25,442 bases of DNA from Synergistota bacterium (GTDB lineage: Bacteria; Synergistota; Synergistia; Synergistales; Synergistaceae): assembly GCA_023450745.1 (NCBI GenBank), contig JAEXGR010000069.1:1-25442 (forward strand), given 5' to 3'. The position numbers were made by a program, and so were the translations under genes. Shown one piece after another: positions 7,889-14,790 of this stretch. A model generated the notes under the pieces. It was not told the DNA's origin. It saw nothing but the letters and a program-made list of their open reading frames with translations, and searched no databases. Each line of letters starts with the position of its first letter. The stretch's first letter is position 1.

Positions 7889-8389
7889 CTAGAGCTTGAT
7901 TCCATTGAGCATCAGGATGCTGACAAGGAGTCCGAAGACGGCGTATGTTTCGCACATGGCCGGGAGGATGACCGCCTTACCTATCTGCTCGGGGCGTTTG
8001 GCAATCATGAGGATCGAGGCCGCCGACGACTTGCCTTGCCAAATGGCCGAATAAAATCCGGATATCGCGATGGGCAGGCAGGCGCAGCAGATGCCGAATC
8101 CCTGCCACACGGTGAGAACGGCCGAGCCGCCGCCGAGGAGTCCTGCCTTCTGCATCGCGAGAACCGCGACGAGCAGACCATAGATGCCCTGCGTACCGGG
8201 GAGAGCGAGAAGGACGAGCGCATAGCCGAATTTCTTGGGGTCCTCAGTCATTACGCCGGCGGCGGCTTCGTTCGCGATGCCTATGCCCCACGCGGAACCT
8301 GAACCTGCGAAGCCGACGGCAAGGGCGCCGCCCAGTATAACAAGCATCTGTCCGAGCTGATCAGCCATTGTTGCGAGAATTGTTTCCAT
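7889..8389 (-). CDS. ntpK: V-type ATPase proteolipid subunit K with Na+-binding signature
   Basis: A 166-aa membrane protein with four hydrophobic helices in two hairpins, as in E. hirae NtpK (a tandem-duplicated c-subunit). It forms the rotating ion-carrying ring. The ion site is complete for sodium: L63, T66 and Q67 in LPGTQGIYG (helix 2), with Y70; Q118 in IWQGK (helix 3); and E147 in AMCETYA (helix 4). These correspond to NtpK L61, T64, Q65, Y68, Q110 and E139. The protein is therefore predicted to carry Na+, not H+. The ATG follows AAGGAGG with a slightly long 11-nt spacing. It lies 56 nt after subunit I, the largest gap in the operon, consistent with the extra copies of K needed. Confidence 0.96.
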   Translation of the reverse strand: METILATMADQLGQMLVILGGALAVGFAGSGSAWGIGIANEAAAGVMTEDPKKFGYALVLLALPGTQGIYGLLVAVLAMQKAGLLGGGSAVLTVWQGFGICCACLPIAISGFYSAIWQGKSSAASILMIAKRPEQIGKAVILPAMCETYAVFGLLVSILMLNGIKL

Positions 8390-8445
8390 AATGAACCTTA
8401 CCTCCTTGAGTAAATGTGCAGCGTTTTTTTAGCTAATTCGTTAAA

Positions 8446-10461
8446 TCAATTTACGGAAGAATCTTCCTGAATGCGGGAATACTGCGCCGCATTGCAGAGC
8501 GGGGTGAAATCTTTTCCCGTCGCGTTGTAGAACTTTCCGAAGAACTCAACGTACTGGAGCCTCAGAGAATGTATGAAGGCTCCGAGAAGATTCACCACGA
8601 TACTGAAAGTGTGTCCGAGGACGAAGATCAGTACGGCAAGCACGACGCCGACGTAGGGTGTCCCCGCGACAAGGCTCGCGAGCAGATTGATGACCATGCC
8701 GACCGCGGCCGAACCGAGGCCGAGAGCGAGCAGACGGCTGTAGCTGAGCACGTCCCCGAGGAAGCCGGTCACGTTGTAGAGGCTTAGCACCCCGGAGAAA
8801 AGCTTGCCCGCGATCCCTTTCTTTTCTCTGCCCTGCGTCGCGACGAGCAGGAGCGCGCCGCCCACGGCGACGATCTTCGCGGGAAAGGCCCAGGCCGGGG
8901 GAAGGTAGCCCGTCATCGAGCAGCCCATCAGCACGAGCCCGAGCAGGAAGATCATCCATCCGCCCTGGTCCGACACGGCGGCCATCTTATCGCCGCCCCG
9001 CCAGTTTTCGGCAAAGGCGATCGCCAGGCCGAACATCACCTGGACGAAGCCGAGCGCCAGCGAGATGAGAAGCAGCGTCATCGGGTCGTTCATCGGGTCC
9101 AGCTTCTGCATGCACTTCACCAGCGGCACGAGTCCGCTGAGGAAGGGAAAGGCGGTCACGGAATCGCCAAACCAGGAGCCCGTAAGAGCGCCGAAGATCA
9201 CCGATATGCCCATGCCGACCGTCATCAGCACAAAGAACTTGCGGAGCGTCGGCGAAAGCTTGTGCTTGACCAGGAAATATCCCAGGATGCCGGCGACCAC
9301 CAGGCCGTAGCCCGCGTCCCCGAAGCACATGCCGAGAAACACGAAGAAGAAGGGCGCCATCAGCGAGGTGGGGTCCACCTTGCCGTAGGTCGGCGTGCCG
9401 TACATTATCGTCAGCGGCTCGATGCAGGCAGACCACGGCGCGTTTTTCAAAAGCGTCGGGGGCTCCTCGCCCTCTTCCGGCTTGACGACGGACAGTTCGG
9501 TATAGGCGGAATAGGCGTCCACCGTATATTCGACCTTCTTCATCAGCGATTTCGGAACCCAGAACTCCCAGATCAGCACCTCTTCCGTGGGCACTCCCGT
9601 CGCCATCGCCTCAAGCCGGTCGCGGAGCATCGTCCAGTAGTCCCCGTAGTTGCGCGCCATGTGGAGCCCCGCGTCCGCGGAGTCCGCCAGCTCTTTGACA
9701 AGAGTTTCTTCTTTTGCCTCAAGGCCGGATATCTCCTGCGCGAGAGACTCTTTTTCGGCGGCCGCCGTAAGCGAAAAATCCTTCGGCACGTCGACGCGGG
9801 CCGCGCCGAACTCGGCGGCCGCCTCCTGCACCTTTTCAAATTCGCTCTTCCGGCAGAGCACCGCGAAAGTTTCGTTAGGGTCTTTTTCGTTCCCCGCGAG
9901 CTGCTGCGTCTCAACCAAGTCTCCGAGCTCTTTTGCAATCCGCGCGGACAGGGCGGGCGCGCCGGCCCTGGGGACCGCGTAGATGGCCCCGACGATCAGT
10001 TCGGTGCCCGCCGTGAAGAACTCAAGCGGATACTTGACGCTCTCAAGCAGGGTTATCTGGGAAAGCAGCCCCTTCAGCCGCGAGATATCGGCGCGGGTTT
10101 CGGTAAGCTTCCGTTCGGTATCCCTCATCGAAGAGGTAAAATCTGTGAATTTCTTTTCGTTGACCTGCGCGGCAAGCTGATCAAAGGTGAGCGTCGGAAT
10201 GTCGCCGAGCATCTTTGCCAATGATCCCTCTTTTTTTGTCTCGTAGGGCTCCAGGAGGCGCAGAAGAAACTTGGCGTCGCCGATCAGTTCGTCGACGCGG
10301 CGCCGTTTCTCGCGCAGGCTGAACATCGCGTCGCCATGTCCGGCCTCGCCCTCCTTGTTCACGAACTCGCAGCAGCCAAGCGCCTGCAGCTTCGCCGCCA
10401 GTTCATCCGCGACAGCTTTATGAACAGCTATACGCGCCTTACACATCTCGGCGAGAGCCAT
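8446..10461 (-). CDS. ntpI: V-type ATPase subunit I (membrane stator, a-subunit)
   Basis: A 671-aa stator subunit. Residues 1-340 are a cytoplasmic, mostly helical arm with heptad-rich stretches (about 45-140 and 230-290). From about residue 365 there are seven to eight membrane helices, starting with SLMAPFFFVFLGMCFGDAGY. The conserved SYSRLLALGLGSA segment holds R576, and HSLRLQYVEF holds R634. These match the two arginines that face the proteolipid carboxylate in V/A-ATPases and mediate ion exchange. The size is typical (about 650-690 aa). The ATG overlaps the G/H gene by 23 nt and has AGAGGTGAT upstream. Confidence 0.96.
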   Translation of the reverse strand: MALAEMCKARIAVHKAVADELAAKLQALGCCEFVNKEGEAGHGDAMFSLREKRRRVDELIGDAKFLLRLLEPYETKKEGSLAKMLGDIPTLTFDQLAAQVNEKKFTDFTSSMRDTERKLTETRADISRLKGLLSQITLLESVKYPLEFFTAGTELIVGAIYAVPRAGAPALSARIAKELGDLVETQQLAGNEKDPNETFAVLCRKSEFEKVQEAAAEFGAARVDVPKDFSLTAAAEKESLAQEISGLEAKEETLVKELADSADAGLHMARNYGDYWTMLRDRLEAMATGVPTEEVLIWEFWVPKSLMKKVEYTVDAYSAYTELSVVKPEEGEEPPTLLKNAPWSACIEPLTIMYGTPTYGKVDPTSLMAPFFFVFLGMCFGDAGYGLVVAGILGYFLVKHKLSPTLRKFFVLMTVGMGISVIFGALTGSWFGDSVTAFPFLSGLVPLVKCMQKLDPMNDPMTLLLISLALGFVQVMFGLAIAFAENWRGGDKMAAVSDQGGWMIFLLGLVLMGCSMTGYLPPAWAFPAKIVAVGGALLLVATQGREKKGIAGKLFSGVLSLYNVTGFLGDVLSYSRLLALGLGSAAVGMVINLLASLVAGTPYVGVVLAVLIFVLGHTFSIVVNLLGAFIHSLRLQYVEFFGKFYNATGKDFTPLCNAAQYSRIQEDSSVN

Positions 10462-10774
10462 AAGCCGACATCACCTCTCTAACCAGCCAATTTGCAACTC
10501 CGTCTGTTTCGTTTTTCTTCTTTTCGTAGAATGCTTTCGCCTCAGCCTCGCCCTTTGCGGTTATCTCCCGCGCTTTGGCCTCCGCGTCTTTTTCCGCGGC
10601 GGCGACACGTTCGCGCCACTGTCTGTGACATTGCTGTTTTGTGCTTTTGACAGACTGTTCCGCGTCTGCCTGCGCCGCAGCGATCATCTTCGCGCCCTCG
10701 GCTTTAGCGTTTGAAACGATACTCTTTGCAAGAGCCTCCTGATCTCTGATCTCCTGTGCCAGATTCTCTGCCAA
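10439..10774 (-). CDS. ntpF: V-type ATPase subunit G/H (peripheral stalk), first gene of the operon
   Basis: A 111-aa, highly charged protein that is helical throughout: ALAKSIVSNAKAEGAKMIAA followed by an Ala/Lys/Glu-rich coiled coil. It forms the right-handed coiled coil of the peripheral stalk with subunit E. The start is taken as TTG at 10774, because GGAGGTGATC, a near-perfect Shine-Dalgarno sequence, stands the right distance upstream. The in-frame GTG at 10783 lies inside that sequence and is too close to it. Position first in the operon before I matches ntpF of E. hirae and atpG of Thermus. Identity rests on composition, length and position, since this family is weakly conserved. Confidence 0.88.
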   Translation of the reverse strand: MAENLAQEIRDQEALAKSIVSNAKAEGAKMIAAAQADAEQSVKSTKQQCHRQWRERVAAAEKDAEAKAREITAKGEAEAKAFYEKKKNETDGVANWLVREVMSAYGSRRDV

Positions 10775-10777
10775 TAA

Positions 10778-10787
10778 GATCACCTCC
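10778..10787 (-). promoter_or_regulatory. Strong ribosome binding site that selects a TTG start
   Basis: GGAGGTGATC on the minus strand is complementary to the 16S rRNA 3' end over ten bases. Its spacing fits the TTG at 10774-10772. The GTG that gives the longest frame is part of this site itself. Confidence 0.75.
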
Positions 10788-10825
10788 CCTCCATAATCAT
10801 AGGGTCACCCATAATACACCGTATG

Positions 10826-10854
10826 ATTTTAACCGCATCTTTAAATTGCGTCAA
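10826..10854 (-). promoter_or_regulatory. Sigma70-type promoter of the V-ATPase operon
   Basis: On the minus strand TTGACG (10854-10849) and TAAAAT (10831-10826) are separated by exactly 17 bp. Each box has five of six consensus bases. The site is about 50 bp upstream of the first gene, in an AT-rich stretch. No operator repeat overlaps it. Confidence 0.75.
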
Positions 10855-11060
10855 TTTTCACACATTACTATAAAATATCATGAAACATTTTATAAGGTAA
10901 GTTTTTATTATTTTTAATGGCTTTTTTACGGAAAAAAGTATGTAAATATAAACATCTGCGAAAGTTCGATCAAGGGGCTATTTCAGTGTCTCAACTGCCG
11001 GACGTACTTTACATTTAACAGAAAATTGAGTTAATTCTTGACTTTTGATAGCCTAATGCT
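10855..11060. other. AT-rich intergenic stretch with no gene seen
   Basis: This lies between the ATPase promoter and the nested inverted repeat. It is clearly richer in A and T than the surrounding genes. No open frame with a ribosome site, tRNA or recognisable riboswitch is visible on either strand. It may hold the upstream activating region of the ATPase promoter, but no specific site stands out. Confidence 0.5.
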
Positions 11061-11200
11061 TTTTTTAGGCAACGGTTTCCGCTTTTTTGTTGAAAGGGAA
11101 AATTGTCATTGAGGCCGGGGCGAACCCCCCGGCCTCAATGAGCGCGGCAGCTTTGACAATTTTTTAATTTTGTCATTTTGCATAAAATTGCCTAAAAAAG
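11061..11200. repeat. Three-level nested inverted repeat
   Basis: Three inverted pairs share nearly the same centre. The outer pair is TTTTTTAGGCAA (11061-11072) with TTGCCTAAAAAA (11188-11199). The middle pair is AAAATTGTCA (11099-11108) with TGACAATTTT (11154-11163). The inner pair is TTGAGGCCGGGG (11109-11120) with CCCCGGCCTCAA (11127-11138). All three are perfect. The inner hairpin is a plausible terminator for addA; the outer pairs are not needed for that. A small MITE or repeat remnant would also look like this. Confidence 0.55.
11107..11140 (-). terminator. Strong hairpin after addA, probable terminator
   Basis: A perfect 14-bp stem (CATTGAGGCCGGGG with its complement) closes a six-base loop. 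On the minus strand it is followed by ACAATTTTCCC, only a short T run, so termination is plausible but not textbook. It lies 63 bp beyond the addA stop and insulates the ATPase operon. Confidence 0.55.
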
Positions 11201-11202
11201 AT

Positions 11203-14200
11203 TTACCGGCCGCGGCACTCCGCGCGCCACGGACAGGCGGCGCACCGTTCTTTTCTGCCGGCGAATGCGCCGGACAGCGCTTCGGTCGCCGCCGCCTCTA
11301 TCGCGTCGCCTGTCGCGGCAAAATCCCCGGGGCCGTAGGCGCGTATCTGTCTCTCCTCTTGCGGCGAGCGCAGGTATATGACCGCGGAATCGATGGGCAG
11401 GTCTTCCCCGTGCGGCGCGAAAAACCGGTGCAGCGCGTAGGCGTAAAACTCCAGCTGCCGCTCGTAATAATAGGAGGGGGCGTACGCCTCGGGCGAACTC
11501 TTCCAGTCCCGCAGGTGAAGCCCGGAGGCGTCGCGCCAGAAGAGGTCCGTCGCGCCGACGAGGACGGTGTCCCGGTCAGGCACGCGGAAGGGCATCTCGC
11601 GGAACAGCTTCGCCCCGCCCTCTTCCGCCGCCAGCTCCGCGAAGCGGGCGCACTCCCCGCTCTGCGCGTACGCAAGCAGCAGCTCGCGAATCTCCCGCCG
11701 CTTGGCGTCCGAGGCAAATTCGTCGCGGAGCTCGACCGGCAGACGGCGCGCCAGCGCCTCATACGCTTCTCCCCCGCGGCTGAAAGGCAGCCAGCGGACG
11801 AGGCTTTCGGCGCGAAAATCCCAGCGCGCAAGCAGCCAGTGCGTCAGAGAACCAAAATCCGAGCCGCCGCCCTCGCCTCCCTTCACGGTCCAGCTGATCG
11901 TCCTGCCCTGACGGTATACGGTGCGGTAGGCCGCCGGGCACCACGAGATCAGCGCGTAGGCCGAGGCCGAGATGCGCCCGAGCTTCGCGGGGCTCACGAT
12001 CCTTAAAGAAAGGCCCGGGGTCTGCGCTTTCGCCGCACAGGGCGCGTATGCCGGAAGGTCTTCCGGCGGCTCCGTGATATAGGTAATATTCTCCGGCGGT
12101 TCCGCGCCGGCCAGCCGGCTCAGCAGCGTCGGGGGTTTTTTACCGGCGGCGTCGGGATTGCCCTCTTTATAGGCCGCGCAGAGGATCAGCCGATCCTGAG
12201 CGCGTGTGAAGCCGACGTACCATAGCCGGTCCCGTTCCGCCGCTTCGGCTTCGGCCTCTTCTTTCATCTCCCACATCGCGGCGGCGCCCTTCCCGCCGCC
12301 CGTATCGGAGGCTATGGTCTCGGGAATCTCTTTTGCGACGACCCCGTATTTTTTTGATATTTGTATCCCGGCGCCGCGGGGGGGCCGCTTGTCGGTATAT
12401 ATCAGCGCGACGATGGGAAACTCCAGCCCCTTCGAGGCATGGACCGTCATGATCTGTATCGCGTCCGTCTCTTCGTCGGCAGAGTCGGGCTCTTCCTTGG
12501 CGCCCTCGGAAGCGGCCGCCGACAACAGGTATTCCGCGCAGCCCTTCAGGGATTTTCCCTGCGATTTTTCGTATTCTCCGGCGAGCTGCGCCAGATAGAT
12601 TATATTCGCGTTCACGCGCCGCCGGCGCAGGCCGCCGTAGCTTTCAAGAAAAGAGGGCTCCCGCAGCATCTCGAGAATCACGGCGGAGACGCCGGAGAGC
12701 AGCGCCGTCCGGCGCAGGTGTTCCAGACGCGCGCAGAGCTCCGGGCGCTCGCGGCGGACGACCGCGGAGAGCGGCAGGTCTTTCGCGCGTTCTTTGGCCT
12801 CCAGCGCCGCCGCCAGCAGCCGCTCCGTCTCCGCGGCGGAAACGCCGCTGAAGGGCGAGGCAAGCCAGCCCCCGAGAAAGAGGGGATCGTCCGGCTCGGC
12901 GAGCAGCGAGATGAGGTTCACAAGGTCGCCGATCTCGCCGCGCGCGAAGTAATTTTTATTGGTGGAGAGCAGATAGGGAAGCCCAAGCCTCTCAAAGGCC
13001 CTCTCTATCATGCCGTATTCGGTGCGGGCGGGGACGAGCACCGCGAAGTCGCGCCACCGCACGGCGCGAAATTCGCCCTTGCCCTTATCCCATACCAGCC
13101 GCTTATCCTCATACATCCGCGCCATCCGTCTCCCCAATTCTCCGTAGAGGCGCAGGCGAAGCTCGTCCATCGAGACGCTCTCCTCTTTCTTATAGGGAGC
13201 GACGGCGCAGAGCAGCTCAAGCGGCGGCGTCCCCACGGAGGCGTTGCGCCTTTGACGGATATCCTCATCCTGCGGCGGCAGCAGAGGCTCGTATAATATT
13301 TCGGAGCCGCCGCGCCACAGTTCTCCGAAGACGCCGTTGAATTTTTCCAGCAGGCCGCTGGCCGTCCTGAAGTTCTGGTCGAGCGAGACATATTTGCCGT
13401 ATTGTTCCGCTCCCGCCGCGCGGCAGCGGTCGATATAGCCGCGGAAGAGGGCGAGGTCCGCGTGTCGGAAACGATAGATGGACTGCTTTTGGTCGCCCAC
13501 GAGAAAGAGGGTGTTGTGAAAATCGGACTCTTCCTCCGGCGCGGCCCAGAGCGCCCTGATGAGGCCGTCCTGCAGCGGGTCGGTGTCCTGAAATTCATCG
13601 ACCATGATGTGCTTGAATTTCCGCTTGTAGCCGGCGGACGAGCGTAGCACCTCCGCGGCGTAGCGGATGAGGTCGGAAAGAGAAAGCAGGTTTTCCCGGC
13701 GGCGAAACTCGTCCCAGCAGGCCCAGCCCACGGCACAGGCGCGGCTGAGAAGGCGGTTCACCCGCTCTTCGTCCGCAGAAGGGGGGACGGACAGCGCCAG
13801 CAGCGCCTGCATCTCGTCGCGCCATTCCGTGATATTGCCCCCCAGCGCCTCGTTGATCGCCTCTTTGATCTTTCCCCCCGGCAGCGGCGAGATGGCGCTG
13901 CCGAAAAGGTCGTCGCAAAACGCCGCATAATCCTCCTCCGACGCCGCCGGCACAGCGCTCCAGCGGGCGATGAAGGGTTCAAGCCTCTCCTTCGCTTTGG
14001 CAGGCTTTTTCTTCCCCGCGGAGGAGAAGTCGGGCGTCGACAGGATTGCGGGGAAGACGCCGCGCGTCCAAAGCTCATAGATATCCCTCTTAAGGGCTTT
14101 TAAGGAACCTATCGAAGCCATGAGCTCCGCGCCGTCGCGCTCCCAGAGGGAATCCGGGCTCTGCCCCGCGCAGTAGAGCTTTTCGGCGCAGCTATGGGCC

Positions 14201-14790
14201 GCTTCGGCGACGGCCTCTGGTCCGAAGGCGTTCAGCATCTCGATAAATTCCGGACGCCGCGTCAGCTCCGCCGCGCGGTCGCGCCATCCGGCGGGCAGCG
14301 CCGCGATTATCCGCTCCGCGGAGGCAGAGGAGAGCGCCGACGCAAATTCGCGCCACCAAATGTCGGCCTTCGGCGCGGGCATGACGGAGGCCGTGGGGTC
14401 GATGTCAAGCACGAGTCCGGACTCGCGGATGAGCTTCATCGCAAAGGAATGGATCGTCGATATGTAGGCGTCGTCGACTCCCTCAATTTTGCTTTTTAAG
14501 TGGGCGAGCTCTTCCGGATACGCCGCGTACCACCTCTCGAGCGTGCCCTTTATGCGCTCCTGCATCTCGCGCGCCGCTTTTTTGGTGAAGGTGAGCACCA
14601 GCACCTCGTCCGCGCCGCACTCGGGGTCGGAGGCCAGCAGCCAGGCAAAACGCTGCGCCAGAGTCTGGGTCTTTCCCGTCCCCGCGCCGGCGCTGACCAC
14701 GGTCAGATATTTATCGCTCGTCAGCGCCTCAACCTGTGCCGCCGTGCCTTTGATAAGCGAATGCCAACGCGGGGCGTCGCCGTTATTCAT
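11203..14790 (-). CDS. addA: AddA-type helicase-nuclease of the double-strand break repair complex
   Basis: A 1195-aa UvrD/RecB-family protein that unwinds and degrades DNA ends before RecA loading. Helicase motifs: Walker A SAGAGTGKT (33-41), motif Ia TFTKKAAREM, motif II VDEFQDTD (397-404), motif III VGDQKQSIYRFR (431-442), motif V MTVHASKGLEFP (about 780) and motif VI WYVGFTRAQDRLIL (about 855). The C-terminal PD-(D/E)XK nuclease has D1082 and D1095-W-K1097. Unlike the B. subtilis AddA described in the literature, it also has C951 in SWCPAAYR and C1183/C1186/C1192, the Fe-S nuclease pattern of Cas4/AddB. It overlaps addB by 8 nt (ATGAATAA), so the two are co-translated. RecB is the alternative name, but no recC or recD is present. 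Confidence 0.93.
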   Translation of the reverse strand: MNNGDAPRWHSLIKGTAAQVEALTSDKYLTVVSAGAGTGKTQTLAQRFAWLLASDPECGADEVLVLTFTKKAAREMQERIKGTLERWYAAYPEELAHLKSKIEGVDDAYISTIHSFAMKLIRESGLVLDIDPTASVMPAPKADIWWREFASALSSASAERIIAALPAGWRDRAAELTRRPEFIEMLNAFGPEAVAEAAHSCAEKLYCAGQSPDSLWERDGAELMASIGSLKALKRDIYELWTRGVFPAILSTPDFSSAGKKKPAKAKERLEPFIARWSAVPAASEEDYAAFCDDLFGSAISPLPGGKIKEAINEALGGNITEWRDEMQALLALSVPPSADEERVNRLLSRACAVGWACWDEFRRRENLLSLSDLIRYAAEVLRSSAGYKRKFKHIMVDEFQDTDPLQDGLIRALWAAPEEESDFHNTLFLVGDQKQSIYRFRHADLALFRGYIDRCRAAGAEQYGKYVSLDQNFRTASGLLEKFNGVFGELWRGGSEILYEPLLPPQDEDIRQRRNASVGTPPLELLCAVAPYKKEESVSMDELRLRLYGELGRRMARMYEDKRLVWDKGKGEFRAVRWRDFAVLVPARTEYGMIERAFERLGLPYLLSTNKNYFARGEIGDLVNLISLLAEPDDPLFLGGWLASPFSGVSAAETERLLAAALEAKERAKDLPLSAVVRRERPELCARLEHLRRTALLSGVSAVILEMLREPSFLESYGGLRRRRVNANIIYLAQLAGEYEKSQGKSLKGCAEYLLSAAASEGAKEEPDSADEETDAIQIMTVHASKGLEFPIVALIYTDKRPPRGAGIQISKKYGVVAKEIPETIASDTGGGKGAAAMWEMKEEAEAEAAERDRLWYVGFTRAQDRLILCAAYKEGNPDAAGKKPPTLLSRLAGAEPPENITYITEPPEDLPAYAPCAAKAQTPGLSLRIVSPAKLGRISASAYALISWCPAAYRTVYRQGRTISWTVKGGEGGGSDFGSLTHWLLARWDFRAESLVRWLPFSRGGEAYEALARRLPVELRDEFASDAKRREIRELLLAYAQSGECARFAELAAEEGGAKLFREMPFRVPDRDTVLVGATDLFWRDASGLHLRDWKSSPEAYAPSYYYERQLEFYAYALHRFFAPHGEDLPIDSAVIYLRSPQEERQIRAYGPGDFAATGDAIEAAATEALSGAFAGRKERCAACPWRAECRGR

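Noticed and set aside
9262..10224. A 320-codon open frame on the plus strand
   Set aside because: It is antisense to subunit I, whose identity is secure. It is rich in Arg, His and Gly, with no domain.
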